Numbered from the stretch's first letter, positions 19,150 to 29,526 are shown. The stretch is 64,000 nt of DNA from Winogradskyella aurantiaca (GCF_003362725.1 NZ_QKTV01000002.1:62001-126000); one strand, 5' to 3'. The notes: generated by a model from the letters alone, not told the origin. A program made the numbers and translations.

Positions 19150-21375
19150 TTACATTGAGTCATGGAATGATCTTGAAATCACTTCCAATTGTTGTTCTCG
19201 TGTTAATCTCACAAAATTCACCGCGTAACCGGATACCCTGATCGTTAATTGCGGATAGTTTTCTGGATTTGCCATGGCGTCAAGAAGTGTGTCTTTATCC
19301 AGCACATTAATATTAACGTGCTGTGCATTATTTGAAAAGTAACCATCAAGAATGGACACTAAATTCTCAACTCTTGTTTCATTGTCAGCTCCTAAAGACT
19401 TGGGCACTATTGAAAAGGTATTTGATATACCATCCTGAGCATCTTCGTAATTTATCTTAGCTACGGAGTTCAATGAAGCAATGGCCCCGTTTTCGTCACG
19501 TCCATGCATTGGATTAGCACCTGGTGCAAATGGAATTCCTTTTGGTCTACCATCAGGAGTTGCTCCAGTTTTTTTACCATAAACAACATTAGATGTAATG
19601 GTCAATACAGATAATGAGGGTTCTGCATTTTTATAGACTGGGAATTGTTGTAACTCATAATTAAAATCTGCAACGGCTTGCGCGGCTAACACATCCACTC
19701 TATCATCATCATTACCGTACTTAGGAAAATCGCCTTCAATTTTAAAATCAACGGTTAAGCCATCTTCATTACGAATAGGCTTCACTTTCGCGTACTTAAT
19801 TGCAGACAATGAATCCGCCACAATGGATAGACCAGCAATTCCATAGGCAATATTAACATGCGGGTTGGTATCTATTAAAGCCATCTGAGCTTTCTCGTAA
19901 TAGTACTTGTCATGCATGTAATGAATAATATTCATAGAATCACTGTATACTCTTGCAATCTCTTGCATTGCAATTCTAAAGTTGGTCATTACCGTCTCAA
20001 AGTCCAGATATTCATCTTTGTATTCAGGGACACCTTCAAAAATTTGAGTTCCTGTCAACTCACAACGACCACCATTAATAGCTAATAGCAGGGTTTTTGC
20101 GAGGTTGGTTCTGGCCCCAAAGAATTGAATTGATTTGCCTAAATCCTGATGAGAAACACAACAGGCAATACCGTAATCATCAGATCCTCTGCTTTTTAGC
20201 ATTAAAGTATCATTCTCAAATTGAATCGATGAGGTTTCAATAGCCACCTTAGCACAGAACTTTTTAAAATTTTCTGGAAGGGCATCAGACCATAAGACAG
20301 TCATATTTGGTTCTGGTGAGGGGCCTAAGTTATAGAGGGTATGTAAGAAACGGAATGAGGTTTTGGTCACCTTAGTTCTTCCATCTTTAAACATACCGCC
20401 AATAGCTTCTGTAACCCAGGTTGGATCACCAGCAAATATTTCGTCATAGGCTGTCATTCGTAAATGGCGAACAACTCTCAGTTTCATCACAAACTGATCT
20501 ATATATTCTTGAGCTTCAGATTCAGTAATGATACCATCCAGAAGATCTCGCTCTATAAAAATGTCCAGGAATGAAGAAACATTACCCAAAGACATAGCAG
20601 CACCATCTTGTTCTTTTACAGCCGCTAGATAAGCCATATAAGACCATTGAACAGCTTCACACGCTGTCTCTGCAGGACGGCCTAAGTCCAAATCATATTT
20701 AGAACCTAAGTTTTTAATCGCCTTCAAAGCCTTAATCTGCTCTGAAACTTCTTCCCGTAGTCTAATGACCTCATCTCGCATTGGACCATGAATGGCGTCT
20801 AGGTCTTGACGTTTTTGTTCTATTAAGAAATCAATTCCATAAAGAGCAACCCGTCTGTAGTCACCTATAATTCGCCCTCTTGCGTAATTGTCTGGTAAAC
20901 CGGTAAGAATACCTAAAGAGCGGTATTTCTTTATTTCTTTGGTATAAGCGTCAAACACACCATCGTTATGAGTTTTGACATATTTTGAAAACAGTTCTGT
21001 AAACTTTGGGTTCGCTTCTAAACCATGCTCGGACAAGGCCTTTTGCACTACCTTAAAACCACCAAATGGTTTTATGGCACGTTTTAATAATTCATCAGTT
21101 TGTAAACCCACTATAACCTCATTGTCCTTGTCAATATAACCAGGACCAAAGGCATCAATTGTAGAAATTGTATCGGTATCTATACTGCGCACCCCGTTAT
21201 TGGCGCGTTCTTCTAGCATAGCATTCTTACAAATCTCCCAAAGGGCCTTTGTGCGTTCGGTTGGACCTTCAAGGAAATCACTTGTACCATGATAGGGAGT
21301 AACATTCCTTTGAACAAAATCTCTAACGTTAACAGATTGCGTCCAAGGCCCTTCAATTAATTCTTTTACTTTCAT
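19150..21375 (-). CDS. pflB: formate C-acetyltransferase (pyruvate formate-lyase)
   Basis: This 741-residue glycyl-radical enzyme splits pyruvate and CoA into acetyl-CoA and formate under anoxic conditions. The adjacent active-site cysteines are Cys405-Cys406 in [12 protein letters not shown]. The radical glycine is Gly716 in RVSGYAVNF, with the same 29-residue distance to the C-terminus as in the Escherichia coli enzyme. This distinguishes it from glycerol dehydratases and other relatives. Length and motifs indicate a functional protein. It heads the pflB-pflA-transporter operon. Its promoter carries an Fnr-type palindrome (21459-21470) and a TAATTTTG -7 element, pointing to induction at low oxygen. 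Confidence 0.96.
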   Translation of the reverse strand: MKVKELIEGPWTQSVNVRDFVQRNVTPYHGTSDFLEGPTERTKALWEICKNAMLEERANNGVRSIDTDTISTIDAFGPGYIDKDNEVIVGLQTDELLKRAIKPFGGFKVVQKALSEHGLEANPKFTELFSKYVKTHNDGVFDAYTKEIKKYRSLGILTGLPDNYARGRIIGDYRRVALYGIDFLIEQKRQDLDAIHGPMRDEVIRLREEVSEQIKALKAIKNLGSKYDLDLGRPAETACEAVQWSYMAYLAAVKEQDGAAMSLGNVSSFLDIFIERDLLDGIITESEAQEYIDQFVMKLRVVRHLRMTAYDEIFAGDPTWVTEAIGGMFKDGRTKVTKTSFRFLHTLYNLGPSPEPNMTVLWSDALPENFKKFCAKVAIETSSIQFENDTLMLKSRGSDDYGIACCVSHQDLGKSIQFFGARTNLAKTLLLAINGGRCELTGTQIFEGVPEYKDEYLDFETVMTNFRIAMQEIARVYSDSMNIIHYMHDKYYYEKAQMALIDTNPHVNIAYGIAGLSIVADSLSAIKYAKVKPIRNEDGLTVDFKIEGDFPKYGNDDDRVDVLAAQAVADFNYELQQFPVYKNAEPSLSVLTITSNVVYGKKTGATPDGRPKGIPFAPGANPMHGRDENGAIASLNSVAKINYEDAQDGISNTFSIVPKSLGADNETRVENLVSILDGYFSNNAQHVNINVLDKDTLLDAMANPENYPQLTIRVSGYAVNFVRLTREQQLEVISRSFHDSM

Positions 21376-21427
21376 GATTCAATGTATTATGATGCAACCG
21401 CTTTCTAGTTGCTTTAGTTTCTGTATA

Positions 21428-21470
21428 CAAAATTAGACTCAAAGGCAATTTTTATTACTGATAATTGTCA
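21428..21470 (-). promoter_or_regulatory. pflB promoter with Fnr-type palindrome
   Basis: On the minus strand TGACAATTATCA (21470-21459) is a TGAY-N4-RTCA palindrome, and TAATTTTG (21435-21428) is a perfect -7 element. The palindrome centre is 36.5 bp from the last G of the -7 element, the same spacing as at the ccoI and ccoS promoters. The 336-base gap between pflB and the divergent acyl-CoA synthetase gene holds this promoter and, near 21671, a weak TATTTTCG for the other direction. Nothing else is recognisable there. Confidence 0.65.
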
Positions 21471-21711
21471 TGTTCCATTTTAATTAAGTCCAGTTATAAC
21501 GCGTAATACGCTACGAAAACGTTTGAAAAAAGGAAGTCTAAAAAACACCTTTGAATGAAGTTTTTTTAATTTTTATTTGAGCCATGATTGTTTTAGATCA
21601 GTTGCTCTAAATTTTTGTTAAAAACCATAGACTTATTTTTAACTTCTCTAAATAAAACTGTTAATTTTTCTATTTTCGTAAAATTCGAACCGAATTATTG
21701 CAAATATTATT

Positions 21712-23484
21712 ATGACTAAAGTTTCCAGACTTTTCGATTTCCCATATTACCAGCTTGAAAATAAGCCAAATAACTCCGCATTGGTAACTAAATACAATGG
21801 GGAATGGGTTCCCATGTCCACTCAGGCATATATAGATAAGGCCAATGCCATTTCTAGAGCTTTATTGCGAATGGGAGTGAAAAAGGATGATAAAATTGCT
21901 GTGATTTCATCAACCAATCGAACGGAATGGAATATTATGGATATTGGGGTATTACAAGTGGGAGCACAAAACATTCCTATTTACCCTACCATATCGTCGG
22001 AGGATTACAAATATGTCTTAAACCACAGTGAATCTGTGTATTGTTTCGTTTCAGATGCAGAAGTATTGGATAAGGTAAGAGCCATCCAAGATGAGACACA
22101 ATTAAAGGAAGTTTATTCATTTGATCATATTGAAGGTTGCAAACACTATTCTGAGTTGTTTGAATTAGGTAAAGATGAAAGTAACCAGGAGGAAGTTGAA
22201 CAATGCAAAGCAGCTGTTAAACCAGAAGACCTTGCAACTATCATATATACCTCTGGTACGACTGGACGGCCAAAAGGGGTGATGCTTTCACATTGGAATA
22301 TAACCAGCAATGCACTAGATAGTTCTTTTAGACTGCCTAAAATTGATGGCAACACAAGAGTCTTAAGTTTCCTCCCTATATGCCATATTTTCGAGAGGGT
22401 CTTGATCTACATTTATCAATATGCTGGTACTAGCATTTATTTTGCCGAAGGACTGGATAAAATAGGTGATAATGCCAAAGAAATTAAGCCACACCTCATG
22501 AGTGTGGTACCGAGACTTTTGGAAAAGGTTTTTGATAAAATTATGTTGAAGGCCGATGAATTAACAGGAATAAAGTACAAACTATTTTATTGGGCTGTGG
22601 AGCTTGGTGAGATTTGGGAACCTTATGGAGCTAATGGTGCTTGGTATGAATTTAAGTTGAAAATAGCCAATAAACTCATTTTTAGTAAGTGGCGAGAAGC
22701 CCTTGGAGGTGAATTAACCACCATGGTATCAGGTAGTGCTGCTTTACAACCACGACTGGCAAGGATTTTTAGTGCTGGTGGTATGCAAGTAATGGAAGGC
22801 TATGGATTAACAGAAACATCTCCGGTGGTTTCCGTGGGTATGTATCGCGATGCGCATTATAAAGTAGGAACAGTTGGGAAACCAATAAACAACGTAGAAG
22901 TAAAAATTGCAGATGATGGTGAAATACTCATTAAAGGTCCTAACGTGATGCAAGGCTACTATAAAGATCCCGATAAAACAGCGTCAGTCATGACTGATGA
23001 CTATTTCCACACTGGAGATAAAGGAGAAATAGATTCAGATGGCTTCTTAAAAATCACGGGGCGCAAAAAAGAAATGTTTAAAACATCGGGAGGTAAATAT
23101 ATCATTCCAACGCTTTTGGAAAACGACCTTAAGCAATCGTTATTTATTGAACAGGTAATGGTTGTAGGTGAAGGTGAAAAAATGCCAGCAGCTTTAATTC
23201 AACCTAATTTCGAGTTTATTAGGGACTGGATGGATCATAAGGGTTACGTTTTTGGAAAGTCTGAAGCAGAGATTTCAAGTTCAGACATTGTCATTGCTCG
23301 CATTCAAAAAGAAGTGGATAAATACAACCAAAACTTTGGTAAGTGGGAACGCATAAAAAAGTTTGAATTGACCAAAGAAGCCTGGACTATCGATGATGGA
23401 CACCTTACCCCTACCATGAAAATGAAACGAAGTGTCATCCGTAAAAAGTATGATGACCTCTACGAAAGCATTTACAGATCATAA
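21712..23484 (+). CDS. long-chain fatty acyl-CoA synthetase (AMP-forming)
   Basis: The 590-residue protein is an ANL-superfamily ligase that activates fatty acids to acyl-CoA with ATP and CoA. The P-loop YTSGTTGRPKGV is at residues 179-190. Later come GYGLTETSPVVSVG (A5 region), YFHTGDKGEIDSDGFLKITGRKKEMFKTSGGKY as successive A7-A8 blocks, and the C-terminal lysine region TPTMKMKRSVIRKKY. The sequence is closest to bacterial FadD15/long-chain synthetases in the way the A8 hinge continues. It stands just upstream of the fad operon on the same strand and would feed it with substrate, but a strong terminator lies between, so it has a separate transcript. Confidence 0.9.
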   Translation: MTKVSRLFDFPYYQLENKPNNSALVTKYNGEWVPMSTQAYIDKANAISRALLRMGVKKDDKIAVISSTNRTEWNIMDIGVLQVGAQNIPIYPTISSEDYKYVLNHSESVYCFVSDAEVLDKVRAIQDETQLKEVYSFDHIEGCKHYSELFELGKDESNQEEVEQCKAAVKPEDLATIIYTSGTTGRPKGVMLSHWNITSNALDSSFRLPKIDGNTRVLSFLPICHIFERVLIYIYQYAGTSIYFAEGLDKIGDNAKEIKPHLMSVVPRLLEKVFDKIMLKADELTGIKYKLFYWAVELGEIWEPYGANGAWYEFKLKIANKLIFSKWREALGGELTTMVSGSAALQPRLARIFSAGGMQVMEGYGLTETSPVVSVGMYRDAHYKVGTVGKPINNVEVKIADDGEILIKGPNVMQGYYKDPDKTASVMTDDYFHTGDKGEIDSDGFLKITGRKKEMFKTSGGKYIIPTLLENDLKQSLFIEQVMVVGEGEKMPAALIQPNFEFIRDWMDHKGYVFGKSEAEISSSDIVIARIQKEVDKYNQNFGKWERIKKFELTKEAWTIDDGHLTPTMKMKRSVIRKKYDDLYESIYRS

Positions 23485-23500
23485 AAAAATTGATTTTTAG

Positions 23501-23527
23501 AAAGTACCTCACCAAGGTACTTTTTTT
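23501..23527 (+). terminator. intrinsic terminator after the acyl-CoA synthetase gene
   Basis: An 8-bp stem (23501-23508 with 23516-23523, AAAGTACC and GGTACTTT) with a seven-base loop is followed by a T run to 23527. It isolates the synthetase gene from the marR-fad operon. Confidence 0.85.
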
Positions 23528-23543
23528 ATCTGCGGTCATTTTC

Positions 23544-23557
23544 CTATGCATGCATAA
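23544..23557 (+). promoter_or_regulatory. palindromic operator 1 upstream of the marR gene
   Basis: CTATGCATGCATAA contains the perfect 12-bp palindrome TATGCATGCATA (23545-23556). With the related site 28 bp downstream it probably binds the MarR protein encoded directly after it. Confidence 0.6.
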
Positions 23558-23571
23558 TTTTTTTCAATTTA

Positions 23572-23585
23572 CTATGCGTGCATAG
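23572..23585 (+). promoter_or_regulatory. palindromic operator 2 upstream of the marR gene
   Basis: CTATGCGTGCATAG repeats operator 1 with one central mismatch. Its centre is 28 bp from that of operator 1. It overlaps the position where the -33 contact of the promoter would lie, given the -7-like TATCTTTA at 23596-23603, so bound repressor should block polymerase. Confidence 0.6.
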
Positions 23586-23595
23586 TATTTTTTAT

Positions 23596-23603
23596 TATCT
23601 TTA
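23596..23603 (+). promoter_or_regulatory. -7-like element of the marR-fad operon
   Basis: TATCTTTA differs from TAnnTTTG only at the last base and lies 18 bases before the marR ATG, directly downstream of operator 2. Confidence 0.4.
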
Positions 23604-23620
23604 CGAACCAATTTTTCCAA

Positions 23621-24076
23621 ATGAAAGACAAAACAATAGATTATATACTGAGAACCACATGGTTAGCAGTAAATAAGATGTATAACGAAGAGGCTGCAAA
23701 ATTTGAGACTACCATGGCCACAGGTTTCGCTTTGTTGAGTATTGATCCAGAAAACGGAACCCCTTCAACCTCTTTGGGTCCTAAGATGGGCATGGAAGCC
23801 ACTAGCCTTTCCAGAACCCTAAAAACCATGGAGGAAAAAGGTCTTATTGTTAGAAAACCCAATCCTGAAGATGGACGTGGGGTCCTCATACATCTAACCG
23901 ATTTTGGAAGAGAAAAACGCGACTATTCACGCGAACGCGTGATCATATTTAATGACGCTATACGGGCTAATATTTCTGACGAAAAACTCAACCACTTCTA
24001 CGAGGTGGCTGAAGTCATCAACAATATGATATCCAATAAAAAAATATATAACCAAAAAGAACCGAGTTTAAAATAA
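23621..24076 (+). CDS. MarR-family transcriptional regulator of the fad operon
   Basis: The 151-residue protein is a MarR-type winged-helix dimeric regulator. The recognition region GMEATSLSRTLKTMEEKGLI (about 67-86) and the wing KPNPEDGRGVLIHLTDFGRE (about 88-107) are clear. Its stop codon overlaps the start of the next gene (TAATG), so it is the first gene of the marR-fadN-fadA-fadE operon. Two palindromes before it are the likely binding sites. By analogy with other fatty-acid-degradation repressors, acyl-CoA or a fatty acid probably releases it, making the whole operon autoregulated. The ligand is inferred. Confidence 0.88.
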   Translation: MKDKTIDYILRTTWLAVNKMYNEEAAKFETTMATGFALLSIDPENGTPSTSLGPKMGMEATSLSRTLKTMEEKGLIVRKPNPEDGRGVLIHLTDFGREKRDYSRERVIIFNDAIRANISDEKLNHFYEVAEVINNMISNKKIYNQKEPSLK

Positions 24077-26484
24077 TGAGTAAACGACGCATAAAAAAAG
24101 TAGCAATTATTGGTTCGGGAATAATGGGAAGCGGAATCGCTTGTCATTTTGCCAATATTGGCGTAGATGTCCTTCTTCTGGACATTGTACCTCGCGAATT
24201 AAACGACAAAGAGAAAGCTAAAGGACTAAGTCTGGAAGATAAAGTGGTTAGAAACAGACTGGTAAACGATGCTCTAACGGCTTCCTTAAAATCTAAGCCC
24301 TCTCCTATTTATCACAAAAAGTTTGCGAACAGAATCACCACTGGAAACTTAGAAGATGATATAGCTAAGGTCAAGGAGGTTGACTGGATCATGGAAGTTG
24401 TGGTGGAGCGTTTGGATATCAAACAACAGGTATTTGAAAAGCTGGAACAATACCGAACTCCTGGGACTATTATTTCGTCGAACACATCGGGTATCCCCAT
24501 CAAGTTTATGAATGAAGGACGTTCGGAAGACTTTAGAAAGCACTTCGCCGTGACGCACTTCTTTAACCCTCCGCGTTATTTAAAACTATTTGAGGTGGTT
24601 CCAGGACCGGATTGTAAACCGGAAATCACAGACTTCTTAATGGAATATGGCGAAAAGTTCCTTGGAAAAACCTCTGTACTAGCCAAAGATACTCCTGCAT
24701 TTATCGGAAATAGAATTGGAATTTTTGGAATACAAAGTCTCTTTCATCAGGTGAAGTCTCTAGGCCTCACGGTTGAAGAGGTTGATAAACTAACTGGTCC
24801 TGTTATTGGACGTCCTAAATCGGCCACTTTTAGAACGGTTGATGTGGTAGGCTTGGATACGCTTGTCCATGTGGCCAACGGCATTTATGATAATTGCCCT
24901 GATGATGAAGCTCACGATCTGTTTAAACTTCCTGATTTCATCAGTACCATGATGGACAACAAGTGGTTGGGGTCAAAAACAGGTCAAGGATTCTACAAGA
25001 AGTCGGTTAATGCCGATGGCAAAAAGGAAATTCTGGCCTTAGACCTGGACACCATGGAATACCGTCCTTCTAAAAAGGCGAAGTTCGCCACCTTAGAGTT
25101 AACCAAAACCATAGATAAGCCAATTGATAGGTTTAAGATTCTTGTTGGCGGAAAAGACAAGGCTGGTGAATTTTATAGAAAGAACTTTGGGGCCATGTTT
25201 GCCTATGTGCAAAACAGAATACCTGAGATTTCCGATGAACTTTACCGTATTGATGATGCCATGAAAGCTGGATTTGGATGGGAAAATGGGCCATTTGAAA
25301 TATGGGATGCTGTGGGCATCAAAGAAGGTATTGAACTGATGAAAGCAGAAGGTCATGAGCCTGCTTCCTGGGTGACTGAAATGCTAGAAAAAGAAGAAAG
25401 TGCTTTCTACACTGTTAAGGATGGTGCTACCTATTATTACGATGTTGTAGCTCAGTCTCAAGTTAAAAAACCTGGGCAGGAATCATTCATAATTCTTGAT
25501 AACATTAGAAAATCCAGTGAAGTATTTAAGAATTCAGGAGTGGTAATTGAAGATCTAGGGGATGGCATACTTAATTGCGAGTTCCAGTCTAAAATGAACA
25601 CTATTGGAGGCGATGTATTGGCTGGGTTAAACAAAGCAGTTGATATAGCAGAAAAGGACTTTGATGGTCTTGTGGTTGGAAATCAAGGGGCTAATTTTTC
25701 AGTTGGTGCTAACATTGGAATGATCTTTATGATGGCCGTTGAACAGGAATACGATGAGCTTAACATGGCTATTAAATATTTCCAGGATACGGTGATGAGA
25801 ATGCGTTATTCATCCATTCCAACTGTGGTGGCACCGCATGGCATGTCCTTAGGAGGAGCCTGTGAATTATCCATGCACGCGGATAAAGTGGTGGCAGCAG
25901 CTGAAACTTATATTGGCTTGGTAGAATTTGGGGTTGGAGTTATTCCAGGTGGAGCCGGATCCAAGGAAATGGCATTAAGAGCATCAGATACCTTTAATAA
26001 AGGGGATGTGGAACTTAATGTACTTCAGGAATACTTTTTAACGGTTGGTATGGCTAAAGTAGCTACCTCAGCCTACGAAGCATTTGATATGGGTGTACTT
26101 CAACATGGTAAAGATGTTGTTGTGGTCAATAAAGACCGACAAATTGCTACCGCAAAATCGCATGCACGTCTGATGGCAGATGCAGGTTATACGCAACCTG
26201 TTAAACGAAAAGATGTAAAGGTCTTAGGAAAACAGGCCCTTGGGATGTTCTTAGTTGGAACAGACTCTATGGAAGCTAGTCATTACATCAGTGAGCACGA
26301 TCAAAAGATTGCTAATAAACTGGCTTACGTTATGGCGGGTGGTGATCTTTCAGAACCAACTTTAGTAACTGAGCAATACCTCTTAGATCTTGAAAGAGAA
26401 GCCTTCTTAAGCTTATGTACAGAACGTAAGACCTTAGAACGCATCCAGCACATGTTAAAAACAGGTAAACCATTAAGAAACTAA
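24076..26484 (+). CDS. fadN: 3-hydroxyacyl-CoA dehydrogenase/enoyl-CoA hydratase (FadN-type)
   Basis: The 802-residue bifunctional beta-oxidation enzyme begins with an NAD-binding Rossmann fold (VAIIGSGIMGSGIACHFANI, about 9-28). The dehydrogenase C-terminal domains follow, with FAVTHFFNPPRYLKLFEVVP and the TKDTPAFIGNRIG-like KDTPAFIGNRIG. A crotonase-like hydratase segment starts near residue 500, with FSVGANIG and HGMSLGGACELSMHADKVVA. The domain order (dehydrogenase first) is that of Bacillus FadN, the reverse of E. coli FadB. It converts trans-2-enoyl-CoA to 3-ketoacyl-CoA for the thiolase encoded four bases downstream. The C-terminal tail SLCTERKTLERIQHMLKTGK is typical of the family. 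Confidence 0.92.
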   Translation: MSKRRIKKVAIIGSGIMGSGIACHFANIGVDVLLLDIVPRELNDKEKAKGLSLEDKVVRNRLVNDALTASLKSKPSPIYHKKFANRITTGNLEDDIAKVKEVDWIMEVVVERLDIKQQVFEKLEQYRTPGTIISSNTSGIPIKFMNEGRSEDFRKHFAVTHFFNPPRYLKLFEVVPGPDCKPEITDFLMEYGEKFLGKTSVLAKDTPAFIGNRIGIFGIQSLFHQVKSLGLTVEEVDKLTGPVIGRPKSATFRTVDVVGLDTLVHVANGIYDNCPDDEAHDLFKLPDFISTMMDNKWLGSKTGQGFYKKSVNADGKKEILALDLDTMEYRPSKKAKFATLELTKTIDKPIDRFKILVGGKDKAGEFYRKNFGAMFAYVQNRIPEISDELYRIDDAMKAGFGWENGPFEIWDAVGIKEGIELMKAEGHEPASWVTEMLEKEESAFYTVKDGATYYYDVVAQSQVKKPGQESFIILDNIRKSSEVFKNSGVVIEDLGDGILNCEFQSKMNTIGGDVLAGLNKAVDIAEKDFDGLVVGNQGANFSVGANIGMIFMMAVEQEYDELNMAIKYFQDTVMRMRYSSIPTVVAPHGMSLGGACELSMHADKVVAAAETYIGLVEFGVGVIPGGAGSKEMALRASDTFNKGDVELNVLQEYFLTVGMAKVATSAYEAFDMGVLQHGKDVVVVNKDRQIATAKSHARLMADAGYTQPVKRKDVKVLGKQALGMFLVGTDSMEASHYISEHDQKIANKLAYVMAGGDLSEPTLVTEQYLLDLEREAFLSLCTERKTLERIQHMLKTGKPLRN

Positions 26485-26488
26485 GTAA

Positions 26489-27679
26489 ATGAAAACAGCA
26501 TATATTGTTAAAGGATACAGAACCGCCGTTGGAAAATCCAAAAAAGGAGGGTTTAGATTTAAAAGAGCAGACGAGCTGGCTGCCGAGACCATTCAATACA
26601 TGATGGGCAAGCTTCCAGATTTTGATGTCAATCGAATTGATGATGTCATTGTTGGTAATGCCATGCCAGAAGGATCACAAGGCCTTAATATGGCTCGTAT
26701 TATTTCACTTATTGGATTAAATACCGTAGATGTTCCCGGGGTTACCGTAAACCGGTTTTGTTCCTCGGGTTTAGAAACTATTGCTATGGCTGTGGCGAAA
26801 ATCCAATCAGGAATGGCTGATTGTATTATTGCCGGTGGGGCCGAAAGCATGAGCTCTGTTCCAATGACCGGATTCAAACCAGAACTTAATTATGACATTG
26901 TTAACTCAGGTCATGAAGATTACTACTGGGGCATGGGTAACACCGCTGAAGCCGTAGCAAACAAATACAAGGTGTCCAGAGAAGATCAAGATGAGTTTGC
27001 TTACCACTCTCACATGAAGGCACTTAAGGCTTTGGATGAAGATCGATTTAAAGAACAAATTGTTCCAATTGATGTGGAAGAGATCTTTGTAGATGGCAAT
27101 GGTAAAAAAGCAACACGCAACTACAGTGTCAACAAGGATGAAGGCCCAAGACGCGGTACCAGTAAGGAGGCATTGGCCAAATTAAGACCAGTGTTTGCTC
27201 AAGGAGGATCGGTTACAGCCGGTAACTCCTCTCAAACTAGTGATGGGGCAGCCTTTGTTTTGGTGATGAGCGAGGATATGGTAAAAGAATTAAACCTTGA
27301 ACCAATAGCACGTTTGGTAAGTTATGCCGCCGCCGGTGTACCACCAAGGATCATGGGAATTGGCCCTGTAGCAGCTGTTCCGAAGGCTCTTAAGCAGGCT
27401 GGATTGTCACAATCAGATATTCAATTGATTGAACTTAATGAGGCATTCGCTTCACAATCATTAGCCGTTATTAGAGAATTGGGCTTAAACCCAGACATCA
27501 TTAATGTTAATGGAGGAGCCATTGCTCTAGGTCACCCTCTGGGATGTACCGGAGCTAAGTTATCAGTACAACTATTTGATGAAATGCGCAAGCAGACCAT
27601 GCAAGGTAAACACGGCATGGTGACCATGTGTGTTGGTACAGGACAAGGTGCAGCAGGCATATTTGAATTTTTAAATTAA
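26489..27679 (+). CDS. fadA: acetyl-CoA C-acyltransferase (3-ketoacyl-CoA thiolase)
   Basis: The 396-residue thiolase cleaves 3-ketoacyl-CoA with CoA in the last step of each beta-oxidation round. The acyl-enzyme cysteine is Cys91 in NRFCSSGLETIA. The other active-site blocks are GGAIALGHPLGCTGAKL (His near 350) and the C-terminal MCVGTGQGAAGIFE with the proton-transfer Cys. The length and the catabolic type (rather than acetoacetyl-CoA synthesis) fit its position between fadN and the acyl-CoA dehydrogenase gene, with gaps of four and 20 bases. It would act in the cytoplasm, probably complexed with FadN. Confidence 0.94.
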   Translation: MKTAYIVKGYRTAVGKSKKGGFRFKRADELAAETIQYMMGKLPDFDVNRIDDVIVGNAMPEGSQGLNMARIISLIGLNTVDVPGVTVNRFCSSGLETIAMAVAKIQSGMADCIIAGGAESMSSVPMTGFKPELNYDIVNSGHEDYYWGMGNTAEAVANKYKVSREDQDEFAYHSHMKALKALDEDRFKEQIVPIDVEEIFVDGNGKKATRNYSVNKDEGPRRGTSKEALAKLRPVFAQGGSVTAGNSSQTSDGAAFVLVMSEDMVKELNLEPIARLVSYAAAGVPPRIMGIGPVAAVPKALKQAGLSQSDIQLIELNEAFASQSLAVIRELGLNPDIINVNGGAIALGHPLGCTGAKLSVQLFDEMRKQTMQGKHGMVTMCVGTGQGAAGIFEFLN

Positions 27680-27699
27680 ATCATATTAAACAAACTATA

Positions 27700-29502
27700 A
27701 TGGAAACAATTGAAAAGGAATTATTGAGAGGGGGACAGTTTTTAGTTAAAGAAACAAACTGTGATGATGTTTTTACCCCAGAAGATTTCACAGAAGAACA
27801 GCAAATGATGAAGGAGGCGGTAAAGGAATTTAACGACCGTGAGATCATTGCGCACAGAGAACGATTTGAAAAGAAGGACTATGCCTTCACGGAAGAATGC
27901 ATGCGTAAGGCAGGTGAATTAGGCTTTTTAGGTGTAGCCGTTCCAGAAGCTTACGGGGGGCTGGAAATGGGCTTTGTCTCTACCATGCTGGTATGTGACT
28001 ATATCTCTTCAGGAACAGGTTCCTTTAGTACCGCTTTTGGTGCACATACAGGAATTGGTACCATGCCAATTACCCTTTATGGTACAGAAGAACAAAAACA
28101 AAAATATGTGCCTCAATTGGCTACAGGAGAATGGTTTGGTGCCTACTGTTTAACAGAGCCAGGTGCTGGATCGGATGCCAACTCAGGTAAAACAACTGCA
28201 GAGCTTACTGAAGATGGCAAACACTACAAGATTAATGGACAAAAAATGTGGATTTCCAATGCAGGTTTCTGTAAGTTATTCATTGTTTTTGCCAGAATTG
28301 AGGACGACAAAAATATCACTGGATTTATCGTTGAAAACAATCCGGAAAATGGAATAACTCTAGGTGAAGAGGAGCATAAATTAGGAATTAGGGCTAGTTC
28401 TACACGTCAGGTATTCTTTAATGATACTATGGTTCCAGTAGAAAACATGCTAGCCGGTCGTGGTGAAGGATTTAAAATCGCCATGAATGCCTTAAATGTG
28501 GGTAGAATCAAACTAGCAGCAGCCTGTTTAGATTCTCAAAGACGTATTACGACGCATGCGGTTAAATACGCTAACGAGCGTAAGCAGTTTAAAACTCCTA
28601 TCGCAGACTTTGGTGCCATTAAAGCGAAATTAGCTGAGATGTCTGCCAGTGCTTATGCTGGTGAATCAGCGTCTTACAGAGCTGCCAAGGATATTGAGGA
28701 TAGAATAGCCTTAAGAATGGAAGCTGGCAACACCCATCAGGAAGCTGAGCTTAAAGGTGTTGAAGAATATGCTATCGAATGCTCTATTCTTAAAGTAGCA
28801 GTATCTGAAGATGTACAAAACTGTGCAGATGAAGGTATCCAGATCTTTGGTGGAATGGGCTTCTCTGAGGAAACACCGATGGAAGCAGCCTGGAGAGATG
28901 CTAGAATTGCCAGAATCTATGAAGGCACCAATGAGATCAACAGAATGTTATCTGTTGGAATGCTCGTTAAAAAAGCCATGAAAGGTCATGTAGACTTATT
29001 AGGCCCAGCAATGGCTGTCGCCGATGAGCTTATGGGTATTCCATCTTTTGATACGCCAGATTACTCTGAGTTGTTTTCAGAAGAAAAGGAAATGATTGCC
29101 AAGTTGAAGAAAGTATTCTTAATGGTGGCTGGTTCTGCAGTTCAAAAATTTGGACCAGAATTAGAGCAGCACCAACAACTGTTAATGGCAGCTTCCAATA
29201 TTTTAATTGAAATATACATGGCAGAATCAGCAATTCTTAGAGCTGAGAAAAATGCCAAGCGCTTTGGTGAAGAAGCTCAGAAAGAGCAGATTGCCATGGC
29301 TAAATTATACTTATTCAATGCTGTTGAAATCGTCAAGAAAAACGGAATGGAAGGCATTATTTCATTTGCTGAAGGAGATGAGCAACGCATGATGCTTATG
29401 GGTCTTAAGCGTTTTACCAAATACGCTAACTATCCGAATGTGGTAGATTTAAGAAATACCATTGCCGAAAAAGTGAAGGCAGAGAATGAGTACTGTTTTT
29501 AA
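27700..29502 (+). CDS. fadE: acyl-CoA dehydrogenase (FadE-type, long form)
   Basis: This 600-residue flavoprotein introduces the trans-2 double bond in acyl-CoA. The conserved FAD and substrate signature YCLTEPGAGSDANSGKTTAE is near residue 149, and the catalytic base region is RIYEGTNEINRMLSVGM near 406. About 170 extra C-terminal residues form an additional helical domain, as in the longer FadE/VLCAD-like proteins of Bacilli and Bacteroidota. Electrons would pass to ETF, whose genes are not in this window. It is the last gene of the operon and is followed by a strong terminator. Confidence 0.92.
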   Translation: METIEKELLRGGQFLVKETNCDDVFTPEDFTEEQQMMKEAVKEFNDREIIAHRERFEKKDYAFTEECMRKAGELGFLGVAVPEAYGGLEMGFVSTMLVCDYISSGTGSFSTAFGAHTGIGTMPITLYGTEEQKQKYVPQLATGEWFGAYCLTEPGAGSDANSGKTTAELTEDGKHYKINGQKMWISNAGFCKLFIVFARIEDDKNITGFIVENNPENGITLGEEEHKLGIRASSTRQVFFNDTMVPVENMLAGRGEGFKIAMNALNVGRIKLAAACLDSQRRITTHAVKYANERKQFKTPIADFGAIKAKLAEMSASAYAGESASYRAAKDIEDRIALRMEAGNTHQEAELKGVEEYAIECSILKVAVSEDVQNCADEGIQIFGGMGFSEETPMEAAWRDARIARIYEGTNEINRMLSVGMLVKKAMKGHVDLLGPAMAVADELMGIPSFDTPDYSELFSEEKEMIAKLKKVFLMVAGSAVQKFGPELEQHQQLLMAASNILIEIYMAESAILRAEKNAKRFGEEAQKEQIAMAKLYLFNAVEIVKKNGMEGIISFAEGDEQRMMLMGLKRFTKYANYPNVVDLRNTIAEKVKAENEYCF

Positions 29503-29526
29503 ATTTTAGGTTTTAATATGATTGAG

